A stretch of 64,000 nt of DNA, from contig CM029124.1 in assembly GCA_016859345.1 (NCBI GenBank), positions 23,328,980-23,392,979 of the forward strand, written 5' to 3'. This document shows, in pieces, positions 45,556 through 56,775 of this stretch; the stretch's first letter is position 1, and every line of letters starts with the position of its first letter. The notes under the pieces are model-generated. The model searched no databases and was not told the origin of the DNA. It worked only from the letters and a program-made list of their open reading frames with translations. The translations under genes were made by a program, and so were the position numbers. The DNA is from Istiophorus platypterus. Lineage: Eukaryota > Chordata > Actinopteri > Istiophoriformes > Istiophoridae.

Positions 45556-47731
45556 GCACGGAGAGGCTGGAACAAAGCACAGCATACTGTATACAGTATG
45601 TGGCTACAAATATTAGTGGTCCTGTATTCAGCATGCTGGTTGTTGCTTGGTTTATTTATGCACTCCAGCTATAAATATACTGCTATATTGTTCATGCTTA
45701 TAAAAAATATAACTCTAAGAATTGCTTGTGTTGTCATTTTATGAATGAGATGCAACACAAAATTTCTGGTTTAAATGTTGTGGCTGAAATATGTATATTC
45801 CTAAAGCAGATGTCCATGGCATCCAACAAGGCTCTGTGAATCGTGTGATTTCTGATTCATAACATGTAAGAGATCTGAATGTGTAGCCAAATCGTCAAAA
45901 GGAACAGGGCAAAACTACTATTGTTAAGCTTTATCTAGGAAAGTTTCATTTGGAGCAATAATCTCTTTTTCAGAAACAATTTTACCACCTTTTTTTAAAT
46001 ATTTCTTTTATACCTCGTCAAATTTTTACATCGAAGGATTTAGGTTGTTCTTGAGGCTCTGGGGCCCTATCTGGTACAAGACAGGTGCACTTAATTAATT
46101 TGCTACAACACTGTATTAGGGCTGTACCTCGTTACAGTTCAGTTATAAAATCTCAACACTCTTTGTACCATGTCACCCGTGTGGCTGCTGACATCGCTGA
46201 AGTGTTGATCACACCTGATGACAGTGGAGGAAGCAGTAGGAACATTTGATTTAGGAGTAGTTTAGTCAACTCTCCTTGCAGCACTGAAGCTGGGATGGTG
46301 AACAAATAGGACTTTATAGGACTTTTCACTGTCATGCTCCACTTTTCTTTTCATCCCAGTGATAAGCTAGGTCATTTTGCAATAAGACAATAGTATGGTC
46401 ATAATTCAGTATGATTAAATTGTAAGTCACATGTATTGCCAGTGTGACAGTAAATATTTTGGGCTCCTGAGAATACTAAAGAGACTCTGTGGTTATTACC
46501 AGTCATTCTGACGGTACCAAGAACTTTTTGTTAACTGTCAGGTGGTTCAGAAAGCAGTTTTCATAATGTGTTTGTGAAGGAAACTCACAAGACAAAAAAA
46601 GGTGTAGAGCAATGATGGTTTTTTTGTTATGGGAGGGAGTTTGGCAAGTGTTCCGGCAATAAATCATGTCAGTACTTGACTCATGCAGATGAACAAGCAT
46701 TTACTTATTGAGTACCTCTCTAGCAGCCAATGTCTATAAAAAAAATATGGATAATACATCACATTCAGCATTGCCACTGCTTTTATTGTTGTCAAACAGA
46801 TATTACTGTTTTGTGACATAATAGTTTCAAGCAGGTATCATTTTTCAAACACTCAGTTTTGCTTTAAGAACCATAGTGTCCAGAAAATTAAATATGAAGA
46901 TAGTGAGACAAAATGGAAGCTATCATAAGATAATGTAAAGTTAATTGAAAACATTTTCAAAACTGTCACAAGTTTCATTTGAAATGCCTTATAAAACTGT
47001 GCTATATTTATAAAATCCCTACAGCAAAATACCAAAAATAATTTTTAAAAACATGATTAAATGAAAAGGCTAAAGCATTCAAAACCATCAGTTTGACCCT
47101 TTTACAAACGCAAAAGTTTGTGTGCAAGATTAAACTTTCCATTAAATTAAACTAAATGTAATTTAGTATGTTCTTACATCCTCTGTTTTCTTATACTGTT
47201 TATCCAAGGGGATGACATTGTACTAGACCAGCAAAAGAACCACTTTGGGCATATAGTATGTTACCATCAAGCAGGACTACAGCAGCATCTCGCAGCTGTA
47301 GTGGAAATACATGCTATCATGGCTTGGCGCGTGCAGCTTAAGGGGACCAACCATGGCCCTTGGAAGGTCCCAGCAAAGAGGGTTTGGAGAATGGGCTTTA
47401 TTATGAGATTGGAATTTTTGTTGAAGGAGTAATAATTTTGAATGATGTAGGTTCTGCAGCTATTAGTGCAGTAATTTATAGTGGTTTAATCTGAATGAAT
47501 TTGGCATGAAATATGATATTGGAATTGATTTAATTAAAAAGCATTGATAACTAACTTAATACAAAAGGAATATTCCATTTACCAAATCCTTATCATCATA
47601 GTAGCTTGCCAATTTACTGAGATATCTTCAATTTTTCTGATTTTTATTAGCAGATTTTGTTACAGCATCGCATAAATTTCAGCTGTTGTTTGAAAATTCT
47701 CTCACTCTGACAGCTGCCATAGGGTCTTTAT
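45556..47731. other. Unannotated DNA
   Basis: About 2.2 kb with no recognised gene or repeat. 46730-47120 is very AT-rich. Confidence 0.48.
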
Positions 47732-48294
47732 TAAAGGTGTCCCTAATGACTAATTTCCCTGTTGATTAAAATGGAATTTAAATTGAGACTATTCATCTGG
47801 GCAGGGTAGGGGGTGGGGGATGGCTCTAGGGGCTCCTGAGCCCCTCCTGAGCCCCTTGAGCCCCAACATTATATTGGAAAACTTTTATGTTGTTATGATA
47901 AGTATGAAAATATTTTTGGTTCATTATGAAACTGTGGCAGGTCAAATTAGACTGGTGGGCCGCCACAGTCTAGTAATTAATGGAAAACATTGTATGTCAT
48001 ATCGGTTTGCTGACTATAGTTAACGTTAGCTATAGTCAGCAACTGTTATTGTTGGTAGTCTGACAGCTACTTTCCTTGCAGTTAAAAACAATATGCTTGT
48101 TAAGAATGTGGCTATGCATTGCTCCATTCTAGTGGTTACTTACCAGCTTATTTCTCACACAACTATCTGTTTAAAATTTTAGACAATGTACATCAATAAA
48201 ATATTGACAATTATTAACTGAATATTATTTCGGGTGCCAATAAGCAAGCGCAGCAACATTTAATTGTTTAGTCGACTAATCACACACATCCCTA
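47732..48294 (-). mobile_element. Non-autonomous hAT-like element
   Basis: The right end reads GTCGACTAATCACACACATCCCTA (in two parts, 48271-48294), the inverted form of the TAGGG-T/A-GTG...GATTAGTCGACTAA ends seen in vertebrate hAT elements. The left end from 47732 (TAAAGGTGTCC...ATGACTAAT...GTTGATTAAAATGG) is a decayed counterpart. The flanks are GTCTTTAT (47724-47731) and GTCTTTTC (48295-48302), agreeing at 6 of 8 bases as expected for an aged 8-bp hAT target duplication. No transposase is encoded. It contains a GAGCCCCT-type direct repeat near 47838-47862 and a strong palindrome at 48009-48040. Strand is arbitrary. Confidence 0.55.
48009..48040. repeat. Nested perfect palindrome inside the hAT-like element
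   Basis: GCTGACTATAG (48009-48019) and CTATAGTCAGC (48030-48040) are exact reverse complements. The loop itself contains the palindrome TAACGTTA (48021-48028). Subterminal or internal palindromes are frequent in non-autonomous DNA elements. Confidence 0.85.
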
Positions 48295-48302
48295 GTCTTT
48301 TC

Positions 48303-49135
48303 AGTGTCATACTCTGTTGCACCTGACGGTGTAACATCTCCTAATGTAGGCTGTAATTTTCTGTAGTCTAATATCCTAGTGGTTGTCCTCCCCTTGACCT
48401 CCCCTCGACCGCCTCCTATATTAGTCTGTTGTAAGTTGTTTTGGGCATCTAACTTCATGTAACCATTCTCTCTCTTTGTTTCCATCACCTTACAACACTG
48501 CTCCAATGACACATCATTGACAGATGTACGATTATCATTTTCCAATTGTTTTGGGTCTTCTTTTTAGTCTTTTTAGTCTTGTATGGCATTTTTGTGAATG
48601 AACTTTTCCAACAACTGAAACGGAACAGGTGGCCTTATGTGGCAATTTTAGATACGGTAAATATGCTAATGCTCAAATCTTGCCAATGCACACGGCTTTA
48701 TGAACAGGTGCTAATCAACAGTCTGAAAAGAGCAATTCATGACAAGTTTGTGTGGTTAAGAGCATTGTTGAGTCTGACTAGGAATACTTGTACAAACAAG
48801 CCTCCTAGAAAAAAACAGAATTTTAGGACAAGAATACAGAAATGTTCTCGCATGAGATCCATTGGCTATTATATGCATTCAGTTATGAAATGTAAATTTT
48901 TGCTGTTTATCATAATTTCAGGATCAGGTATTCTGTGTTCATTGTCTTCTAGTTAGTGACAGTACTGGTATATTTTCTTATAAAATGTTAAGAGCATAAT
49001 TAGAAAAATTGTGGAAATAATCCTTATTTTCTTTTTTCTGAAAGTGAGATGAGAGGATTAATATCCCTCTAATATCTCTGTATTAATTATTGTGAATTAA
49101 TTAACAATTTCTTGATGACCAAGTGTATCCATCCA
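48303..49135. other. Unannotated DNA
   Basis: A 136-codon plus-strand frame (48546-48956) begins with a hydrophobic segment and continues basic, but has no known family and no gene context. It is treated as chance. Confidence 0.42.
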
Positions 49136-49152
49136 CCCAGTACTTCTCTACT

Positions 49153-49167
49153 GGTTGCCTGGCAACC
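49153..49167. promoter_or_regulatory. X-box-like palindrome (RFX-type site)
   Basis: GGTTGCCTGGCAACC is a perfect 7-bp inverted repeat around one T and fits the RFX-factor X-box consensus (GTTGCC and GGCAAC half-sites). It could instead be the palindromic core of a teleost repeat: a decayed GGTTGCCAG core also occurs at 55425-55433 in the repeat there. Confidence 0.4.
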
Positions 49168-49386
49168 TCACTTTGATGAAAGTGTTTCCGGGAGACACGA
49201 AAAAGTGACACCAAGCTGGGACTTGCTTGTTCTGATGTTCTGAAGTTATTTAAGTTGGCTATTCGTCCGTCCTGTTGGAAAAGAATATGCAACAACAAGC
49301 GTGTCCGAGCCAGGTTCATCACTTTTTTGTGTTTCCTGGAAACCCTTCCGTTGTTGTCTGTGCTACTTGCAGCATGTGTCTGCATT

Positions 49387-49477
49387 TGATTGTGTTGTTT
49401 GTATTTGCAGCACACATGTAAAACTGATCAAGATGTTTTCTTAATTTGCTTGTGTTTTGTCTACCTACATGTGTTTT
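49387..49477 (+). repeat. Interspersed repeat, copy 1 (sister at 58946-59064)
   Basis: TTGTGTT.GTTT..ATTTGCAG, CA.ATGT, AAGATGTTTTCTTAAT, TGTGTTTTGTCTA and CATGTGTTTT occur in the same order and spacing as in 58946-59040. T/G-rich and non-coding. Confidence 0.7.
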
Positions 49478-51789
49478 GAGCTGTCTCAGGCACTACAGGA
49501 ACTTTGGAAAGGGAGATATTTTCCTCTTCAGGGCCAATATGGGCAGTGAGATCATTTACAGCAACCAAAAACTCTTTCAGTGTTTATATAGGCAGGTGAA
49601 TATGAGACTGTCTTGAAAATGTGAACATTACCTTTAACGTAATTTGCAGTTAAATACATTTGTGTAAAATAAAAATTGCTAATTTTCTGTAGTCTTGTAT
49701 CATGAAACTGCATTATAACAGAGGATGTTTTTTGTTCATTACAAGAAAAAGAATTAACAAAACTGTTAACTGTTTAGATTAGATTTAATTGAATATTGAT
49801 ATTTAGAAATTAAACTGCTGGATTGATCTTAATATATTCAAGAAATATGTGTTAATAGAAATCTAAATTGCAAGGGGTTTAAGTTGAAAGTTGAAAATGG
49901 GTCTAGTTGGAATTACTGTGTCGAGTTAACTTAAAATATTTGAGTCACAATAACAGAAACAAAAATAATTAGAAAAATTAAGTACCCCCTACTTAAAATG
50001 TATGTCTGAATTGATTTTTTTTTTGTAAACTACTTGACATAATATAGTTCCATGAATTCAATATAATATTTTTTTCAGTTAATCGGGAATGATGATATTT
50101 TATTGATTGTAGGATAGTATTGTCTAATATTCTTCACATTATTTATATCAATGTACAATATTTGATGTTTTTAGTTAAGAAAAAAATATGATTAGTGGCT
50201 TTTTGTTTGCATGCAAAAGATTACTTATTACATAAATCACTTAGTATTCAGATGTTTCATAGATTTACCTCAAATTTCTGGTATGTTACTGCTAAAATCA
50301 ATTGATTTTAATATACTAAATAATCTGTATGTAAAGGGATATAATATTGGTTTTCTGCATGCATTCAGGTGATTTTAGGGAATAGAAATCCCTTAAATCT
50401 AAAAAAGCTGTACAGGTATCCTTTAATTTTGTTCATTAAATTTGAAAAAATGTCATAACTACATCATCATCACTTACATTACCAACCTACTCTTTTTGTC
50501 TTCGTTTTGATGCTTGGTTTAGTGGCCACTTCTCGTGCCTGGAGGCTTTTGTACTTTTTACATGTAGGTCAGGGATCTCATTATCTAAGATTTCTTGCAG
50601 TTTACTCTATGTTTAACTCTTAGCTTGTGAAGATGTTCCTGCCATGGTACCCGTGCTACCGTGTTCTAACTGCTTATTATCAGTGAGTGTGGACTGGGAT
50701 GGAATAAGTTAGTGAATAAAACATGTTCTGTTGCTACAGGGGCTCCACATTAGGTAGGGCAAAGCGGTGATTAGTAGACCTATCAGAATCTGCACAGTAA
50801 TTCCCATCACCACTTCCTCCATCCTTCCCGTTCTACTCCCTCTCTTCTATCTCTACCTCTCTCCTCCATTTAAATCCTGCCCCATGTTTTCTCTTTGTGT
50901 CTTTATCATGCCTCCTTTGGCTTTTATCCACTGAGTAATGTGTTGGAATTTTCTTCAAGCTGCTACTTTAAATCCCAGAGTAGCTCACAGAGTCCATAAA
51001 ATTTATCAATAAGACTTGTGTAGTTATGGGATTTTAAATTTTCTTATTTTGCCAGATTTTGATCACATTCATTTTAAATTGAGAGTTATGCTGTGATTTG
51101 TATGGATATTAACGTAAAGAAAAAAAATGTATGGTAGAATGAGTTAGAACAGCTGTGTCATAAATTGGACTAACAATCAATAGCTACAAATATGTCTCTC
51201 CGTAGAACTCTGCATAGCGACAATGGTTGTTGTTTTTTTCTTCCCCACATACAGTACATACAGTACAGTATAGTTATTTAAAGGTTTGGTCACACAAGAG
51301 ATTAAAACAGTGATATTTCAGAGCAAGTCAATTCAGTTAACAAAGTCACTTCAGAGGGAGAATTTGTTTGTTCGAATCTTTCACACTAAATTCAACTTTG
51401 GTGAACTCTGGCTTTCAGGACTGAATTGTTAACAAGTTATTCTATCCAAATTTCAGAAATGACTGGATTGATGGTACAAAAAGGGCTCTTAAATGAATTG
51501 TTATACTGTCTACTTAGGCAGGCACTAACATGTAGAGTAACTAACATGTTAATGGTTATTTCCATGTTTATGACTCGCAAGCGTTAATGACGTCAGCCAA
51601 CTCAAGACAGATATAGTCTATAATTGTAGAGTTGGTTGTTTGAGGGTTAAAAATACTATGCATTGACAATATAGCAGTAAATATAGGTTTATTTACCTTG
51701 AACAGCAGGCCTTGCCTGGCATGAGACATTCATGATAGTTTGGTTTTAGGGCAATCTCATACTATCAAAGGGGAAAATCATCATTTCTA
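49478..51789. other. Unannotated AT-rich DNA
   Basis: About 2.3 kb with no gene recognised. A pyrimidine-rich patch lies at 50810-50950 and a short ACATACAGT repeat near 51248-51271. Confidence 0.48.
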
Positions 51790-52062
51790 CTCATAAAAGT
51801 CTGTTTATAGGTGTTGGGGAGCACTACATGTGCGAAAAAAGTTATACAAAGCCTTTTGTGTCCCCAGAGGTAACTTAGGTAACCATTGTTTGGGACTGAT
51901 AACTACAAGATTGAAAATTAAAGAAATGATGTAACCAGACCTTTGTAGCCAACTTCTCATCTCTGCTTGAGACTCCAAGCAACATTAACTGTTACTAGCA
52001 TCACACAATCTCTGACAGAGCTTTTTGTTGAGATGCCTTGTGGGTAATTTAGGCTCTAGGTA
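51790..52062 (+). repeat. Interspersed repeat, copy 2 (sister at 34786-35079)
   Basis: Shares its block order with 34786-35079: GGTGTTGGGGAGCACT at 51811-51826, AACCAGACCT near 51932, CTCATCTCTGCTTGAGACT near 51956, TTACTAGCATC and a terminal TAGGCTCTAGG-like segment. Same orientation as the first copy. Confidence 0.72.
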
Positions 52063-52953
52063 TCTTTTTAGTTAAATGCCAATTCAGATATAATAAAAAT
52101 CTGAGTTTCTTAATAATTATGACTTGTATGTTGATGTAAACTCTTGTACCACATGAATAAGTCCTTAGCTGACCAGCTACACACAAAATTCACACAAAAT
52201 TCACATCATCTCCAAGCTTATGGAACCATTTAATTCTCATGGACGTCTGGATGAACTTTGCTGTGCCATCATCTGGTGTGATTGGGCCATAATGCTGTAC
52301 TTAGAAACTGTATGGCACTGCTCATAATCTCGAGGCCCTAATATGTGGTCCTGAAAGTTTGCAGGGGATTATTGTGTACAATTTTGTTTTGTATGTTCTG
52401 CAATGTTAATTTAGAAAGGCATCTGCTTTGTGTTCTTTGGGGAACCTTTTTTTTTTTTTACCTAAAACTGTAAATGCTTCAGCAGTAAAATTACAAAAAA
52501 AAAAAAAAGAAACCAGAACAGATAAAGTTTCAAAAATGGAAAATCCTTACAAAACAAAAAAGGATATTTAGGTAATAAGAAATCCACTTTTATTTTTTTA
52601 CCCTAAAGGCTATGCGGCTTGTTACACTTTAATAAACACATAAACATATACATCTTTTAAGTGTTTTAATTGTAACATCCACAACAGATTTAAACATTGC
52701 AGCTTGTGTTTTATTGAGTTGTATCGGCGTGTGTCGGAGTTGAAGCAGACCACTTACACCAGTACTGGTGACCAAACCTCTCTGAATATGTAATTAGGTG
52801 TAGCAGTACAAGTGTTTCATGAATATTCATGATCATTTTAATTAGGCAGGTCTCTTTACAGCTAGCCACCACAAAAAGTTACCTCCACGTCACACACACT
52901 GTGTCCGTGTGTGTGTGTGATAGCATTTCTCTCCTTGTGTGTATTTCTTCTCA
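52063..52953. other. Unannotated DNA
   Basis: A/T homopolymer runs at 52448-52459 and 52493-52508. Nothing else recognised. Confidence 0.45.
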
Positions 52954-53005
52954 GTTCTCAAGTGCTCAAATGGGGGAAAGTTCTCAAGTGCTCAAATGGG
53001 GGAAG
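52954..53005 (+). repeat. Two-copy 26-bp tandem duplication
   Basis: GTTCTCAAGTGCTCAAATGG plus GGGAA is repeated head to tail at 52954 and 52980 with essentially no differences, so the duplication is recent or gene-converted. Confidence 0.9.
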
Positions 53006-53508
53006 GGGCTGGTAGAGGAAAATAGTGAAAATCCATCTATCCATCTTATACTTCAATGCAGTTTTAATTTTCCATTGGATAAAGGTCCAAAACAAGAGGA
53101 GTGTCAGCAACACTGTAGATATGGATTACATGTGGTGAATGCAAAAAATTAGAACTATTCCTGACCTTTGACAAAATATTTAAGAAACATTTTGAGATTG
53201 AGATTTTCTTAAGGTCCTATAGTAAAAATAGGTTTTATAGTAAAATGCAGTATGAGGTGACGTCTTCTTCAGTCAGTTTTCTATGGTATGCAAGCAGTTC
53301 TCTTTGCAAGATGCAGTTAGGAATGGTGATTGCAAAACAAAAATGGATTTAGTAACAAATGCAGAATTTGCACAAATAGAAATTAAAGGCAGCATTTGCT
53401 CTGAGATTATATCGATTTGACAAAATTACAAAAAAGAAAACCGATATAGTGCAGGGACAGGAAGTTAAGGTTACCCAATGAATGTCTGTGGAGAAGAAGA
53501 TCTTCGGT
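53006..53508. other. Unannotated DNA
   Basis: Nothing recognised. Confidence 0.45.
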
Positions 53509-54861
53509 CCTGTTCAGATTTGGCATTAGCATGCATCTTGGCTGATCCGATCACAAGTGGACAGCTCTAACAACCAGCATGGATGTATCAAAGATGCATT
53601 GAGGAGGCATTTGTGGTCGCTGAAGGACCACCTACTCAACTGATGTCCTCTGCGTAAGTGGATGTACTCAATGGTAAACAGATATCTTTTGTACAACTCA
53701 CATAAACTGGCTTTGTCACCGTGTGTGAAAATTTCAAATTGCAGTCGAAAAGCCAAAAAAGTCTCCTTTCCTAATCACTTTTCCTTGACTTCAATGGAAA
53801 ATTTCTTGAGGATGGAAAGATCTGAGGGAAGATTCATAAGGACAAACTTGCTGCTAAGAGAATCTAACTGCACTTAAACTAAGCTATGTAATTATCCAGC
53901 AAAGGATGTTATTGATGTGGGTCTGCCACAGTGAAACTACAAGTTCTGAAGAAGGACTACAAAAAGCATATCTTTGATACTTATCCCCACATGTTCTTAC
54001 CTTGTTGTTTAAGGCAGACTTTATGAATGTAGAAGACCCAATGAAAAATGTTAATTCTGGTAACCAGTCACAAAAGTGAAAAGAAATGGTGAGAAGGGCC
54101 AATTAATATGACTGTATGAAAAATAATTGTTAAATGTATGTAAGATAGCGAAACGGATCAGATCTATTATTGTACATACATAGCTGAGGAGATCCAATTT
54201 AACCCTTGTGTTTATTAAGGCAAGGGTTCCACCATCTGTGACTGAGGCACAATTAATTAACGATATATTACTGGAGGCTGCAATAAAACAACAATCAAAA
54301 AGAAGATTTAAAATTAATATAAATTGAGCATAGGTTATGCTACAAAAGTAACTCCACCTTGATCATTTTACAACAGTATTCATAGTTTACCTGGGGGTAT
54401 ACCAGTGTTGAAAGTTAACAAGTAAAGGTAACTTACAAGATGATCTGTTTTCCTTTGTTTATCATGATCTTTTGTTTTCCTGAATGGCCAAATGCTTCAC
54501 ATGCTGCGGGAGTAGCATTATATCCTTTCCTTTCATTTCGTAAAGGACAGTCCCGTCTATCTTATGAGGGGATAAGATTGGAAGTACTGAGGCTCCTTCC
54601 CTCAGCATTTCGACCATTTTGACCAGCTGTTATCACGGCTGACACTTAGATAGTTTAATTAGGAAACCTCACTAAGCAAAAAGGACTATTTGACTGCAAA
54701 CAGTATTGTTTTGATTCTTCCTCTTCTTTTAATTTCCAGCAGACTAGGCATGGGAGCACGTAGAGATGCATTCTAATGCCAGGTATGAACTGACGTCCTT
54801 ATACCTGACCACTTGTGATCAGATCACCAAAGACGTATGTCAGTACTAGGTATGAACGAGG
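53509..54861. mobile_element. Region flanked by about 52-bp inverted repeats (possible DNA element)
   Basis: 53509-53560 (CCTGTTCAGATTTGGCATTA... to GATCACAAGTGG) matches the reverse complement of 54809-54861 (CCACTTGTGATCAGATCACC... to TATGAACGAGG). The shared GATC.GATCACAAGTGG part is the best conserved. The arms resemble a teleost non-autonomous element with a GGTATGAAC-type motif. They could be the termini of one 1.35-kb element or two solo copies in opposite orientation. The interior has no transposase-like frame and contains another repeat (54540-54690). Confidence 0.45.
54540..54690 (-). repeat. Interspersed repeat, partial copy (fuller copy at 63425-63683)
   Basis: GTAAAGGAC, GGAAGTACTGAGGCTCCTTC, CCTCAGCATTT, CAGCTGTTATCACGGCTGAC and CACTAAGCAAAAAGGAC correspond in order to blocks at 63425-63590. 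The flanking tRNA-like parts seen at 63.3-63.8 kb are not clearly retained here. Confidence 0.65.
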
Positions 54862-55184
54862 CCTTTGTGTTGTTGAGATCCCTCTTTTGTATGTCCCTTG
54901 CCTCCAAGATTAAATATACAAACAAAAAGTGCTGCTTGGCACAAAGTCACATAAATTGTTGGGAAATGTTAAAAGGTTTTATTTCTACATGTTTGCTACA
55001 TGCAGGCTGCTCAGTGTGGGCGTGTCAAGCCTGAAGTAAGCAGTGGCAGAGGCGATGGTGCACAATTTGTTCCCTTCCAGTGGATCTTTACCATAATGTG
55101 TGAATCAATTTGACTTTGCCAGGCAAACACCGAAGAATCCAGGATGTTAAAATGTCAGTGTTCCTTGAGTATGAAACGGGGCTA
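54862..55184. other. Unannotated DNA
   Basis: Nothing recognised. Confidence 0.42.
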
Positions 55185-55760
55185 ACTGTTTATTCTAGTT
55201 TAGCAGAAAGACTGGAGACGGGAAAATAGCTAGCCTGGCTTTTACCTCACCTGGTGTTCAATCTCATTTGTTTTAATTGTAAAGAATTGTAAAATTGGTG
55301 GATGTAATAACAGAATGTACATAATTGTGAAAACGAGAGACTGAAGTTTTAGAGGTGGTAACTATTTCTTGACACTTATCCGGCCCTCCAGGACTTCTGT
55401 GTTTTGCCTCCAGCTATGGCGCTGGTTGCCAGATAATACTGGTGGTAACAAACCTGACAACCTCAGAATCTGAGGAGCTGTGCACGGTCACCTGCACCCG
55501 GATTCTGATCACAAAGAAATTTTTCAAACATAAAAATCACTCTAAAACAACAAATATTTGTTTTTACATATTGGTTTTGTATTGGAAAGGCCAAGCTAGC
55601 TCTTTCCCTCTGTTGTGGCTCATTAAGCTAAGCTTTAAATTTATGTGCGGCTCTAGCTCTGTATTGGACAAAGAGACATTACATTGGTATCAATATCATA
55701 TGTCACTCAAAAAGAAAGGAAATAAGTTTATCTCCCAAATTTTGAATGGTTTCTTTTAAA
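55185..55760 (+). repeat. Teleost interspersed repeat, nearly full length
   Basis: Recalled family blocks occur in order: AGCAGAAAGACTGGAGACGG and AGCTAGCCTGGCT near 55203-55242, CTATTTCTTGACACTTATCC near 55363-55382, CCTCCAGGACTTCTG, GGTTGCCAG near 55425, then GGTATCAATATCATATGTCA, AGAAAGGAAATAAG and CTCCCAAATTTTGAATGG at the end. It is non-coding in intact copies, so the 105-codon frame within it is chance. Moderately diverged. Confidence 0.62.
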
Positions 55761-56743
55761 AAAAAATAATACTTTTTATGTGCCCTTAAGCAAGGCAACT
55801 GACCCTCAACACCTCTGTAGTTGGAAGTGAAGGACTGTAATAGAAAAACTGTCAAGTGAAAAATGTACAGCATAATGCCTAAAGACTTACTGTGGCTTTC
55901 TTTGAATAAGAAGGGTCACATTGTATAAAAGATCTATGTAACAGTTAAGGTTAGCTTATTTACTAAAGTGGGCAGTTGGGAACATGAATACTAAATCTAA
56001 CAGGCTGATGGTATCTTGCTTTTAGAGCAGCCAGGCTATCATCACTTTAAACGTCCAGTGTCTGACATGTTTATGACTGTCACATGTAAGAAGTGCTATT
56101 AGATATTGACATTCAATCTCATAAGTGATCCATACTGGTAGGAATGATATCAGCATAGTGTTTTGAAAAATGACTTTTTATTGGTGGCATTGGTGATGTA
56201 TAAAACATGTTGAGTGACACTTCTGTTCACAGAGTAGTGGAGGTTTATTAACAATCTGTTTCTCTACATCAAAACAAAGCAGTCATTTCCATTGAACCTT
56301 AAATTATTTGAATGTTTCTCTAAGCATGACTTTTATATGAAAATTAGGTCAGGCATTTCACCAGCAACAAGATATGATTCATATTAAGATTCGATAGTTT
56401 TAGAATATCTGCTACCTTCTAGATTGAAGATGTTTCATTGCTCAGCCAGACTCTGCCCAGTTGAAAGATTAACTGGTTATTGACCATCATGAAAGAAGAA
56501 TACAATTTGCTTCTTTGAATGGGTCACTTTTACTCTACAGTGTGCAATATTATAAGAAATAGTTAGAGTCTAATTTTGATGGATTTCCCTTTGCTAGCCA
56601 GATCAGGATATTAGACTGCTCTGTGGATGGGCTCTGCATTCAATACTGACAATTTTGACACACCACTTGCACAAGGTGAAATTTCTATTGCTCTCAATGG
56701 TCTCTCTCATTCCTCTACAATTAAAACATAAAAAGAACACAAA
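55761..56743. other. Unannotated DNA
   Basis: Nothing recognised. Confidence 0.45.
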
Positions 56744-56744
56744 G

Positions 56745-56770
<26 letters not shown>
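56744..56770 (+). repeat. (AC)n microsatellite
   Basis: About 27 bases of AC followed by an imperfect CA tract to 56791. Confidence 0.93.

Positions 56771-56775
<5 letters not shown>

Noticed and set aside
48546..48956. 136-codon frame with a hydrophobic N-terminus
   Set aside because: Resembles a signal or membrane segment only because of T-rich codons. No family and no gene context.
55442..55759. 105-codon plus-strand open frame
   Set aside because: It lies entirely inside a recognised non-coding interspersed repeat.
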